Below are positions 27,283-35,514 of a stretch of 64,000 nucleotides of DNA, piece by piece. The notes under the pieces are model-generated. The model was not told the DNA's origin and made no database searches. It saw only the letters and a program-made list of their open reading frames with translations. Location of the stretch: NCBI RefSeq assembly GCF_900104695.1, contig NZ_FNSW01000001.1, forward strand, positions 806,001 through 870,000, written 5' to 3'. Numbering within the stretch: position 1 is the stretch's first letter; each line of letters begins with the position of its first letter. A program made the position numbers and the translations under genes. This stretch comes from Paenibacillus sp. GP183 (GTDB lineage: Bacteria > Bacillota > Bacilli > Paenibacillales > NBRC-103111).

Positions 27283-27443
27283 CTGTGCTATTTTTTTCAC
27301 AGTTAATCGAATACGGAATCCGATTGAGCAATTCATCAGAGTTTTCCATATTCTGTGCAATTATTAACACAGTATTAATCAAAAAAAAGGTAATAACTGT
27401 GCCTTCTTTTACACAGTATAATATCGTAAATCTACTTTGTCAA
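27283..27443 (-). promoter_or_regulatory. Nitroreductase promoter with three CTGTG-N10-CACAG operators
   Basis: On the minus strand TTGACA (27438-27443) and TATACT (27415-27420) are 17 bases apart, an almost ideal sigma-A promoter. Three exact dyads of the form CTGTG-N10-CACAG lie at 27397-27416 (touching the -10 box and covering the likely start site), 27353-27372 and 27283-27302. Only the CTGTG/CACAG arms are conserved; the spacers are T- or A-rich. They fit operators for the adjacent Rrf2 regulator, which would block the promoter by binding the first and could loop to the other two. Confidence 0.7.
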
Positions 27444-27468
27444 TATACTTTATTTACTAACCATTACA

Positions 27469-27915
27469 TCATACCTTGGCTTGCAGCCTCTCCGCCAAAT
27501 CGGCGAGCGTGTAGCGGCTTAACACTTGACGCATGCTCTGCTCCATCTCATCCGTAATTTTTGAGAAGGTCGCTTTCATCTCAACGCCGAACGGGTGCGT
27601 TCCCGTTGTTTCCTTGATTCCAATACAAAGAGGACTTCCGACATGAAATGCATCGTAAACATCCGCCAACGTAATCGACTCCGGAGCCTTCTTCAGCCGG
27701 TATCCGCCATCACGGCCTTCTCGCGTTTCCAGAAATCCTTCACGGGCGAGGACGGCAAGCACCCGCCGAATAAGGGTCGACTCTGATTGCAAATAATCGG
27801 CTATGACGACGCTCGGGCACGTCTGGACATTTTCTTTGGATAAATAGATAAGAGCCTGCACCGCCAGTCCGAACCATTTCGGATGATAATTGCCTGTGCA
27901 TTTTTCCGCCTCCAT
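27469..27915 (-). CDS. Rrf2-family transcriptional regulator
   Basis: The 148-residue protein has the Rrf2 winged helix at about 10-75 (ALIYLSKENVQTCPSVVIADYL, then the wing EGRDGGYRLKKAPESITLADVY). The family's three-cysteine iron-sulfur cluster motif is absent: only one Cys (LCIGI) stands in that region, so it is closer to YwnA/HypR-like members that sense thiol or electrophile stress without a cluster. It lies directly upstream of the nitroreductase gene on the same strand, with three identical-arm dyads between them. It probably represses that gene. The 28 kb neighbour on the other side is unrelated. Confidence 0.88.
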   Translation of the reverse strand: MEAEKCTGNYHPKWFGLAVQALIYLSKENVQTCPSVVIADYLQSESTLIRRVLAVLAREGFLETREGRDGGYRLKKAPESITLADVYDAFHVGSPLCIGIKETTGTHPFGVEMKATFSKITDEMEQSMRQVLSRYTLADLAERLQAKV

Positions 27916-28044
27916 TTTATCCTCCCCTTTCGTGACCTGACTTATCCGTGTTTTCTTTAATTGTATCGCGAAACTGTAGGATGGAGCAAGTGGAAAAAAC
28001 GTTCTGCAAGAACCCCGATTAAGGCTGGTGCAACTTTAACTTCC

Positions 28045-28987
28045 TTAAAATAAACTCCATTCAAATTGTTGTGAGAGTGTCTCCAAGAGATGAACCCCTG
28101 CAACACTGTTGCCCTTATTGTTTAAAGCCGGACCGATAACACTTATCCCATAACGGCCCGGCACCATCGTCAGAATGCCTCCTGAGACGCCGCTTTTGGC
28201 TGGAAGACCGACGCCAATTGCGAATGCACCTGAAGCATTATACATGCCGCAAGTAACCATAAAAGTCTTGGCAATCTGAACAAAACGATGGGGGATTAAT
28301 GATTTTCCCGATATGGGATCGATACCGTTGCATGCCAGTACCAGAGCCATTCGAGCCAGATCGGCGCAAGTTACTTCCACCGCACAATGATGGAAATAAA
28401 CATCAAGTACTTCCTCTACATCGTCCTTCAGCACAGTTATCCTTAAGAAAATAAGCCAGTGACCGGTTGCGATGAGCCGTATCGAATTCAGATCGGTACA
28501 CATCAAAATTATAGGAAAGTGTGTCGTTATGGGCCAGTTCACGAATAAATCGAAGAATACGGGCTGATTTCTCGATGGGACTACTCCCCTTGATCAAAGA
28601 AGAAATGACAATCGCCCCTGCATTGATCAATGGGTTAAAGGGAATTCCGGGCTCCACAAGCTCTAGCTTGAGCATGGAATTAAAATCATCTCCAGAAGGC
28701 TCCATCCCTACCTTGGAAAACACGGCTTCCTCACCATGATCAATAAGCGCCAGAATCAAGGTGAATACTTTTGAGATACTTTGCATCGTGAAAATCAGAT
28801 GATGTTCTCCTTCTGAGACCGATTCACCGCTAGCATCCAAGATAAAAATTCCCAGTCCATCTTTCGGAGATTTGGAAAGCTCAGGAATGTAAGCTGCAAC
28901 CTTCCCATGAACATTAAGTGTTCGGCTTAATTCAAGCTTTTCGGGTAGAATTACTTTTAAACGATTAAGTTCATCCGTGGGTATCAC
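28045..28987 (-). pseudogene. glsA: Glutaminase, interrupted by a frameshift
   Basis: Both halves read as a serine-type glutaminase (glutamine to glutamate and ammonia). The first (start GTG 28987) contains the catalytic SISK at residues 70-73, NPLINAGAI and ETAHRNRSL-like EFDTAHRNRSLAYFLKDN. At about 28435 the frame breaks: where homologs read DNGVLKDDVEEVLD, only one base stands between the AAC codon and GTG. The second half continues DDVEEVLDVYFHHCAVEVTCAD, the CGMYN motif and the conserved AKSGVSGGI, and ends normally at 28045. Joined length is about 313 residues, the family norm. A single indel of minus two bases could be a true mutation or a sequencing error. GGAAGG precedes the start. 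Confidence 0.85.
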
Positions 28988-29211
28988 ATCCCATTTTCCT
29001 TCCTCGATTGGGTGAATAGGCTCAATTACTTAATCCCACTCTAATTTACAATTCCGAGCAAGTCAAACATATGATGAAGTGTACAACCTAGGTTGAAATC
29101 TAGATTTCTATCTTTATTCTTAAATTAGGCCGTTTGTAATAGCATGTACCCAAACATTTTCGTAAATACAAAAATATAATATAGTATATTGATTGAAAGG
29201 AGTGAATACGA

Positions 29212-29307
29212 ATGAGCGCAGTTGGTGGATTTGGTCGTCATTTCGCTTTTGTCTTGGTTATCTTTATTCTGTTAGTTATTATTCTTGCCTCCGGATTCAT
29301 AATTTAA
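29212..29307 (+). CDS. yjcZ: YjcZ-type sporulation micro-protein
   Basis: A 31-residue peptide starting MSAVGGFG and continuing as one hydrophobic helix to the C-terminus (ILLVIILASGFII). The Gly-rich start plus a single helix is the pattern of the YjcZ/SscA small spore protein family found in most Bacillus and Paenibacillus genomes. AAAGGAG stands seven bases before the ATG, and a strong terminator follows about 85 bases later. Such short genes are commonly missed in annotation. It is the only plus-strand gene for several kilobases. Confidence 0.85.
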   Translation: MSAVGGFGRHFAFVLVIFILLVIILASGFII

Positions 29308-29390
29308 TAGAGTCATTGAAATTAATGGCCCTAATACAAATTATTCTGCTGTTTCAATCTGACTGATATCTGGCTAGTCGAATATTATGG

Positions 29391-29422
29391 TCAGCCAGTC
29401 TGTTCTGGCTGGCTTTTTTTTT
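29391..29422 (+). terminator. Terminator after the YjcZ gene
   Basis: TCAGCCAG pairs with CTGGCTGG around a TCTGTT loop, followed by nine T on the plus strand. It lies 84 bases past the micro-gene stop. Confidence 0.85.
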
Positions 29423-29542
29423 GGACGGCATTTTCGCAACCATAGTTTCGTAGGTTCTAAGCTTGTTAATATTATCTTAACACGTTTCTCATGATAATTT
29501 CATAATGGAGGGTTATTCTTATAAGTAGACCCCCTTTAATAT

Positions 29543-29575
29543 ACAGCCCTGCGACCTTAATAGTCGCGGGGCTGG
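29543..29575. repeat. Twelve-base-pair hairpin without a T-run
   Basis: CAGCCCTGCGAC (29544-29555) pairs with GTCGCGGGGCTG (29563-29574), with one wobble pair. No run of T follows on either strand. It lies 40 bases past the bicupin stop and may stabilise that transcript. The rest of the gap between the micro-gene and the bicupin (29308-29614) has no other visible feature besides the preceding terminator. Confidence 0.5.
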
Positions 29576-29614
29576 CTAATTTCTAGCAAGAATAACAGTT
29601 TGCTTTCCATTTTA

Positions 29615-30781
29615 TTATTTGACTACGGGCCATTTCTCTTTGCGAAGCGCTTTTATCATTTCCGGTCCTATATGCAAGTTATTCTCTACCAGCTCAAAAG
29701 GGGTAAGCGCCATCCATTGGTTTAACGATATATCGACATTTTGGCCGCTCTTGAACATCTCCAAAAACCACAGCGTTTGGTTGCCGGTATTCTGAATATA
29801 GTGCCCAAATGCAAAGGGTACATATCCGACATCACCGGCTCTATAATCAAAGGTGCGAGTTGCACCTTTCCCTGCAAAAACCGTCATGCGTCCCTGTCCG
29901 GTAAGGTAATATTGCCACTCGTCATTATTGGGATGCCAATGAAGCTCTCTCATTGCACCAGGTTCAATCTCAACTAAGGAAGCAGCAATAGTTTTAGAAA
30001 TAGGAAAGTTGGAAGAGTCCACAATACGAACACTTCCACCAGGAGATTTAATTGGTTCTTGCGCGAGCAGCTGATGCTTGAAGCTTTGTGGAGCTGTCCC
30101 GTAATTGGGCTGATCTCTCTGATTTACCAGCGAACCGGGAATATTACCCTGGAAAATATGGAGCTTTTCTGAACTGATGTTGGAAAAGGCACCCTCGGGT
30201 ACGCCAAAATTAGCGGACAGCACATCTTTTGGAGTATGCACAAACCAATCGGAGAAGGAAAAGGTATTATGCTCCGAAAAATTACCGTCATCGAAGACAA
30301 GCAGAAATTCGCATCCTTCCTCCAGCCCCTGAATGGAATGTGGAAGTCCTGCGGGAAAGTACCAGAGATCACCAGGTCCGATGTCTTCATTGAAAATTCG
30401 ACCCTCCTGGTCTAACAAGGTTATGTGTGCCCGCCCGTACAGCATATAAGCCCATTCCGCTTGCTGATGCCAGTGAAGTTCACGCACACCACCCGGTGTT
30501 AAGCGCATATTAACACCAGCAAGCGTGGTCGCTATCGGCAGCTCCCTTACGGTGACCTCCCGGGACCATCCCCCGTGACTTAATTGCATATAACTATCTG
30601 AGAATGAAAATTTCAAATTAGGGGTCAAGCCGGCATCAGTATCCGGTGGGACCAGCATGTCGGGGTTCTCCATATCCCGCATGACGTCCCGAGGACCAAA
30701 ATCCGGCGCTCCGGCGCCATCATTCCTTATGGGCTGTGGTACATTACCGTCCGCGGCTTTAGTCCTGGGTCGATTTTCCAT
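29615..30781 (-). CDS. Oxalate decarboxylase-type bicupin
   Basis: The 388-residue protein has two cupin domains, each with a manganese site. The first reads [12 protein letters not shown] and later GLPHSI; the second [13 protein letters not shown] and later FGHYI. This is the OxdC/OxdD arrangement that splits oxalate into formate and carbon dioxide. The active-site lid of OxdC (SENST) is SEHNT here, so the essential lid Glu is kept but the next two residues differ; decarboxylase rather than oxidase activity is expected. The protein lacks a signal peptide, like OxdC. GAGGGGAG precedes the ATG. It is a lone gene with its own terminator region. Oxalate may come from outside, since no producer is seen here. 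Confidence 0.9.
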   Translation of the reverse strand: MENRPRTKAADGNVPQPIRNDGAGAPDFGPRDVMRDMENPDMLVPPDTDAGLTPNLKFSFSDSYMQLSHGGWSREVTVRELPIATTLAGVNMRLTPGGVRELHWHQQAEWAYMLYGRAHITLLDQEGRIFNEDIGPGDLWYFPAGLPHSIQGLEEGCEFLLVFDDGNFSEHNTFSFSDWFVHTPKDVLSANFGVPEGAFSNISSEKLHIFQGNIPGSLVNQRDQPNYGTAPQSFKHQLLAQEPIKSPGGSVRIVDSSNFPISKTIAASLVEIEPGAMRELHWHPNNDEWQYYLTGQGRMTVFAGKGATRTFDYRAGDVGYVPFAFGHYIQNTGNQTLWFLEMFKSGQNVDISLNQWMALTPFELVENNLHIGPEMIKALRKEKWPVVK

Positions 30782-30872
30782 GATTCATACTCCCCTCATT
30801 TGGATTATATCAAGGAGATTTCTGTTTCCTCATTCAAGTAATTTATGAGATAGGTTCCGTTCATATGAATGA

Positions 30873-30916
30873 ATAATGGAGATACCCATCAACAAGACGG
30901 ATACCTCCATTTTCTA
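30873..30916 (-). terminator. Hairpin after the metallo-hydrolase gene
   Basis: On the minus strand AATGGAGGTATCCG pairs imperfectly with GGGTATCTCCATT, followed by ATTC only. A weak terminator or stabiliser about 18 bases past the UPF0173 gene stop. Confidence 0.5.
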
Positions 30917-30933
30917 TGTTTATCTATATGACT

Positions 30934-31635
30934 TCATCTTCCGTCCAGTTTAAGGCTGTCGCCTGATTCCATCACAATGCCCTCAATTTGGTGTTCAGCC
31001 AGCGCTTTGGCAAAGGCATGTCCGTCTTGAGCGATTAACGGAAACGTATTGTAATGAACAGGCACAACTTTTTTGGCGCCTAACCACTTTGCGGCCAGCA
31101 CCGCATCTTCCGGCCCCATCGTAAAGTTGTCGCCAATTGGCAAGAAAGCCAAATCGATATCGTTTAGTTCCCCGATGATCTTCATATCCCCAAATAACGA
31201 TGTATCTCCGGAATGGTAGATCGTTAATCCGTCCACATAGAGAAGCATCCCTGCCGGCATACCCATGTAGACAATTACTTTCTTGTCCGGGATTTCGTAG
31301 CCAGATCCGTGAAACGCTTGGGTGAGCTTGACTTTGCCGAATTCAAAGGTATGTGCACCGCCAATATGCATCGGATGCACTTTGCAGCCCTGCCATCCCA
31401 TATATACAGCCAATTCATTGGGGGCGACCAGCAGTGCGTCATTGCGTTTGGCTATGTCTGCAGCGTCTCCGACATGATCTCCGTGTCCGTGAGTAAGCAG
31501 AACGGCATCGACTTTCAAATCGCTAGCGGACACCTTGGCTGCAGGATTACCGGTTATAAAAGGATCGATAATAAGCGTATGATGCTCCGTCTGCAATTGC
31601 ACACAGCTATGTCCTAAAAATGTGATAATCATCAT
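30934..31635 (-). CDS. UPF0173 family metallo-beta-lactamase-fold hydrolase
   Basis: The 233-residue protein has the metallo-beta-lactamase metal site: HSC at 9-11, HGHGDH at 49-54, later HSGDTS and the C-terminal VHYNTFP. The overall sequence matches the widespread UPF0173 (YtkL-like) family, cytosolic hydrolases of unknown natural substrate. Two adjacent ATGs are possible starts; AGGAGAT stands just upstream of both, so 31635 is used. It reads on the same strand as RidA, separated by about 180 bases with a terminator, so it is a single gene. Confidence 0.9.
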   Translation of the reverse strand: MMIITFLGHSCVQLQTEHHTLIIDPFITGNPAAKVSASDLKVDAVLLTHGHGDHVGDAADIAKRNDALLVAPNELAVYMGWQGCKVHPMHIGGAHTFEFGKVKLTQAFHGSGYEIPDKKVIVYMGMPAGMLLYVDGLTIYHSGDTSLFGDMKIIGELNDIDLAFLPIGDNFTMGPEDAVLAAKWLGAKKVVPVHYNTFPLIAQDGHAFAKALAEHQIEGIVMESGDSLKLDGR

Positions 31636-31763
31636 ATATCTCCTTATATTTTGAATTTTCGGGAAGCCGGTTGACTTCCTCTCCTATATTATCCGATATC
31701 TATCACAATTAGTCTAATCCAGCGGTACTCCATCTATGGAATGAATTCACCGCTCTTGGTAAA

Positions 31764-31806
31764 AGTAAAAACCAGCCGCTCTATACGATAGAATCGGCTG
31801 GTTATT
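31764..31806 (-). terminator. Terminator after the ridA gene
   Basis: AACCAGCCG and CGGCTGGTT pair around a 16-base loop; on the minus strand TTTTTACTTTT follows. It lies about 10 bases past the RidA stop. Confidence 0.85.
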
Positions 31807-31815
31807 GTTACTCCG

Positions 31816-32220
31816 TTATTTTGAGACGGCGATCGCCTCGATCTCGATCAAAAATTGTTCTCTGAACAGTCCGCTCACTTCAACGACCGTACCGGCAGGC
31901 GGTTTTGACGTATTGATGTATGTATCGCGGATGTCCCTCACGACTTGGAATTGGGAGATATCGGTGATGAAATACGTCAACTTTACCACTTCGTCAAAGG
32001 CAGCATCCGTCGCTTCCAGCGCGGACTTAATATTTTCGAAAACTTGTTTCGTTTGCGCCGCCAAATCCCCGATCCCCACTACCTGTCCTTCCCGGTTCAA
32101 TGCAACCTGTCCGGCAATATAAATCGTTCTTCCGCTCCGTACTTCCACGACGTTCGTATAGCCGTTAGGCTTTGGCATGGTATCCGGGTTTATAAATGTA
32201 ACAAGTTTATCTGCAGCCAT
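31816..32220 (-). CDS. ridA: RidA family enamine/imine deaminase
   Basis: The 134-residue protein has RidA features: early YTNVVEVRSGRTIYIAGQVALN, the NIKSALEATDAAFDEVVKLTYF middle and the C-terminal LIEIEAIAV. Canonical RidA proteins use a conserved Arg near residue 105 to hydrolyse reactive imines from PLP enzymes; the corresponding segment here (RDIRDTYINTSKPPAG) is less typical, so it may be a subfamily member with a different role. AAAGGAG lies upstream. It stands between an MFS gene and a terminator, probably alone. Confidence 0.85.
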   Translation of the reverse strand: MAADKLVTFINPDTMPKPNGYTNVVEVRSGRTIYIAGQVALNREGQVVGIGDLAAQTKQVFENIKSALEATDAAFDEVVKLTYFITDISQFQVVRDIRDTYINTSKPPAGTVVEVSGLFREQFLIEIEAIAVSK

Positions 32221-32312
32221 TGGTTACACACACTCCTTTCATTCTTATGTCTGGCATATTGGAAAAGTACCTGCTTTAGAATAAAGACGTTTGTCGCTAA
32301 GGCGTGCCCATG

Positions 32313-33572
32313 TCAGTCAGCTGTGACCGGCTGGGAGTCCTGCGACGTCTCTGGCGCATTCTGGCTCATGATCGGGATCAATGCAAATGCTCCGAGAATG
32401 AACAGTATGCCTGCGCCTGTATAGATTGATACTAGCGGGTAAGCGTTCTTCAACATGCCGGCCAATGACATGGAGATAACCATCATTCCTATGAACATCG
32501 GAGTCAGTACACCATTGACCCGACCGACAATAGATTCGTGCGACCATTTCAAGATCATCGTACTGATTCCTATATGGATGCACGGGAACACGAGTCCGTT
32601 CACAAACTGTACAACCAGTGTGAGAGGCACACTCGTCGAGTAACCGACGATGACCGTGCATATGGCTCCTACCAGCATTCCGATGGCCAGCAATAATTGC
32701 GGTGCGACTCTCTTCGCAAAAACGGCGATGATGCCGCCTCCTATCAACATAGCAGCACCATTAACCATGAGAATGTACTGCAGAAATTCCTTAGACTGTC
32801 CGAGTCGCTCCGTTACGATGAACAGGCTGAGTGCTTGGGCGAGGCCAACGGCGAGACCTGCCAAAATGAATACGGCTCCCAGCATCCGAAGTACTGGACT
32901 TTGCCAGACGTAATGGAAGCCTTCATTGAACTCCTTACGGAATTGGCCTTTTATCATTGGCGGCTTCTGCTCGTCCTTGTCCTTGGGCAGTCGCAGCAAT
33001 GTGAGCGCGGACAGCAGGAACACAACCCCCATAACGGCAATTGACGTCTTCAGGCCGAAAGTGCTATATGCGAACGTACCCAGCATCGGTCCAAGCACCA
33101 TGAAGATAGCCATCAATGACTGGAACAACGCCATCCCCTGTTGCAGCTGATCTTCCGGAACATGCTGCTTGAACAACCGCATACTCGAAGGCTGTGAGAA
33201 CTGTGATAGAATCGCTGAGATGAAAGTGACTAGAAAGACAGACTGCCAGGATCCGAATTGAATCATCAGCAGCACGACGAATACCGAAACTGCTGACAAT
33301 AAGTCGCACCAGATCATAGTTCGCTTCGGCCGCCAGCGATCGGCGAAAGTTCCGCCTATAAACGAGAACACGAAGATCGGCGCGAATTCGGCGAGGCTGA
33401 TCAAGGATATGGCATATGGATTGTTATTTGTTTTGTCCGCGATAAAGAGCAGAATGGAAAAATTCCTCACCCAGATGCCAATTTGCAGTAAAATGTTGGA
33501 CAACAGTACAGTCTGAAGGAAACGGTTGCCGAAAAGACTAGGGGCTTTAACGGCGTTTTGATGAATAGCCAA
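32313..33572 (-). CDS. MFS transporter, drug-efflux (DHA3-like) type
   Basis: The 419-residue membrane protein has twelve predicted helices and the loop 2-3 motif GGTFADRWRPKRTMIWCD of the major facilitator superfamily. The sequence resembles the DHA3/MefA-EntS branch (drug or siderophore efflux). The start is TTG 33572 with AAAGGAGTG eight bases upstream. It lies 92 bases upstream of RidA on the same strand. Substrate cannot be predicted from sequence. Confidence 0.88.
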   Translation of the reverse strand: MAIHQNAVKAPSLFGNRFLQTVLLSNILLQIGIWVRNFSILLFIADKTNNNPYAISLISLAEFAPIFVFSFIGGTFADRWRPKRTMIWCDLLSAVSVFVVLLMIQFGSWQSVFLVTFISAILSQFSQPSSMRLFKQHVPEDQLQQGMALFQSLMAIFMVLGPMLGTFAYSTFGLKTSIAVMGVVFLLSALTLLRLPKDKDEQKPPMIKGQFRKEFNEGFHYVWQSPVLRMLGAVFILAGLAVGLAQALSLFIVTERLGQSKEFLQYILMVNGAAMLIGGGIIAVFAKRVAPQLLLAIGMLVGAICTVIVGYSTSVPLTLVVQFVNGLVFPCIHIGISTMILKWSHESIVGRVNGVLTPMFIGMMVISMSLAGMLKNAYPLVSIYTGAGILFILGAFALIPIMSQNAPETSQDSQPVTAD

Positions 33573-33708
33573 GCTTCAACACTCCTTTTTTTTCATGCTA
33601 AGTTTTGATTTATTCTGGAAACAGGTTGAGGCAGCTTTTAATAATACGAAACAACCAAGCTGCAAGTTTCGTTAGTAAACGTTAAAAAAATATGTTCTAA
33701 TTCTTTCC

Positions 33709-34164
33709 TTAATTTGCTTTATTCCATTCGTCTAGAACAACTTCTATCGGTCTTTGTGTTGTTCGCTTATTTATTGTAATTTTAATTAATTTGGCTTTAC
33801 CTTTGATAAACAGTTCAAATTGATCAATTCTTCCTTCAACAAAAGAGTAACTCAAGATATTCTCTTTAGGAATGAACTCATCATGAATCTTTATTCCATT
33901 GTCACCGAGGTAAACCCGTTCGTTTATAAACATAATAATGATTAACAATAAAAACAAAAAATACTTTCCTATACTATCTAACGTGATGATAAGAGGAAAA
34001 ATAAATAGGCAAATTATTATCATAAATATGTTTTTGTAATTACTAGCACCGATCAGTTCAATGCTTCTTACTTGTTGTTTAGCTTTTATTGATCTGTAAC
34101 TCTTAAATACCATATAAATAAAAAATACAAGAACAATAAGATAGGAGATCTTCAGTACAATCAC
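33709..34164 (-). CDS. Small AT-rich membrane protein of unknown function
   Basis: The 151-residue protein has an N-terminal helix (about 5-22), two close helices (about 47-80) and a soluble C-terminal part with short strands (YLGDNGIKIHDEFIPKENIL) that looks like a small beta domain, perhaps PH-like. I do not recognise the family. The gene is clearly richer in A and T than its neighbours, which may mean recent arrival. The likely start is GTG at 34164 but it has a poor ribosome site. It is on the same strand as, but 115 bases from, the purine operon end, beyond that operon's terminator. Confidence 0.6.
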   Translation of the reverse strand: MIVLKISYLIVLVFFIYMVFKSYRSIKAKQQVRSIELIGASNYKNIFMIIICLFIFPLIITLDSIGKYFLFLLLIIIMFINERVYLGDNGIKIHDEFIPKENILSYSFVEGRIDQFELFIKGKAKLIKITINKRTTQRPIEVVLDEWNKAN

Positions 34165-34233
34165 ATCCTGACAATGGTTGGAGTTACAATTTATTATTTA
34201 TATTACCACAATTCGGTAATTAAGTTAATTGCA

Positions 34234-34262
34234 ATAAAAAAGCCGCTCATGAGAGCGACTTA
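34234..34262 (-). terminator. Terminator of the purine catabolic operon
   Basis: On the minus strand AGTCGCTC pairs with GAGCGGCT around TCAT and is followed by six T. It lies about 17 bases past the pucG stop and closes the long operon. Confidence 0.85.
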
Positions 34263-34278
34263 AATGATCTTTATCTTT

Positions 34279-35514
34279 TTATTCATCACCTACGTATACA
34301 TCCAAAGCCGCTTGTATGCCTTGACCTTGGCAGGCCGGGAACCCATGCCGAATCAAAACCGCTTCGAGTGCGCAGAGAGTAATGAGTACATTTCTCTTAT
34401 TACAGCTGTAGCCCATCGTCCCGATTCGCCATATTTTACCTTTCAATGGGCCAAATGAACTGGCAATTTCAATTCCAAACTGCTCGAGCAGCATGGAGCG
34501 TATCGATTCCCCATCAATCCCTTCAGGAATATTAATGCATGTTACGACAGTGAGCTTACAGCCGGGATCACCATACAATGTCAGCCTCATCGCTTCAAGT
34601 CCGGCGATTAATGCCCTTTCATGCAGCTTGTGGCGATCATATCTGGCTTCCAGCCCTTCTTCCAAAACAAGCCGCAGCCCTTCTCTTAATGCATAAATCA
34701 TGGAGGTCATCTCGGTATGGTGATTCAGGCGGGCTGGACTCCAATAATCCTGCAGCTGGCTTAGGTCTAAATAATTGCTTTGAATCCGGTTAGGTTTCTC
34801 TGGCAAATGGCTATCATTTACGGTAAGCAGTCCGCGTTCAACCTTTTTCCTGTGCAGCAGTTTTTTTTCCACACGATGATTATAGGTTATAGGCGCCATA
34901 CCTGAAGGCACGGATAAGCATTTTTGTGTCCCGCCAATGACAGCATCCAGCATCCAATCATCGGTCTTGACTGGAATGCCCCCAATCGTTGCTACAGCAT
35001 CAACAACCAGCAATACATCCAGCTCACGGCAAGCCTTGCCAATTGCTTCTAGGGGCTGTACTCGACCTGTTGAGGTTTCTCCGTGGACAATAGCTACAAT
35101 GGCCGGCTTTATAAGACGAATAGCGCGAATAATTTCTTGAGGGTCAAAAACGGATCCCCATTCTTTTTCAAGGGTGATGACTTCGGCATCGCAGCGTTCA
35201 GCTATTTCTTGCAGCAGGAAGCCAAATCTCCCATAAATGGGTATGAGCACTTTTTCGCCTGGCTCGATTAAGCTCGTTAATACGGCTTCAATTCCGGAGC
35301 GGGATGTTCCATCAATAGGATAGGCCCACTGATTCTCTGTTTGAAAGACATGCCTCAGCATCTCCATGGATTCATTCATCAATTGCGTGAATTCCGGATC
35401 AAACTGGCCCAGGATGGGATATGACATAGCTCGAAGCACTCGAGGATCAACTTCAACGGGTCCTGGAGTCATAATGATTCGCGGCGATGGAGATAAATCT
35501 CTATAGGTTTTCAT
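34279..35514 (-). CDS. pucG: PucG-like aminotransferase (ureidoglycine-glyoxylate)
   Basis: The 411-residue class V aminotransferase has the PLP lysine at residue 198 in GGTQKCLSVPSG and the aspartate at 172 in VVDAVATIGG. In Bacillus subtilis PucG transfers the amino group of ureidoglycine to glyoxylate, giving oxalurate and glycine, and it stands in a purine cluster as here. It follows allantoate amidohydrolase, which makes ureidoglycine, overlapping its end by 14 bases. The start is ATG 35514 with GAGGAG seven bases upstream. It is the last gene of the operon. A generic alanine-glyoxylate or serine-pyruvate aminotransferase is the main alternative. Confidence 0.85.
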   Translation of the reverse strand: MKTYRDLSPSPRIIMTPGPVEVDPRVLRAMSYPILGQFDPEFTQLMNESMEMLRHVFQTENQWAYPIDGTSRSGIEAVLTSLIEPGEKVLIPIYGRFGFLLQEIAERCDAEVITLEKEWGSVFDPQEIIRAIRLIKPAIVAIVHGETSTGRVQPLEAIGKACRELDVLLVVDAVATIGGIPVKTDDWMLDAVIGGTQKCLSVPSGMAPITYNHRVEKKLLHRKKVERGLLTVNDSHLPEKPNRIQSNYLDLSQLQDYWSPARLNHHTEMTSMIYALREGLRLVLEEGLEARYDRHKLHERALIAGLEAMRLTLYGDPGCKLTVVTCINIPEGIDGESIRSMLLEQFGIEIASSFGPLKGKIWRIGTMGYSCNKRNVLITLCALEAVLIRHGFPACQGQGIQAALDVYVGDE

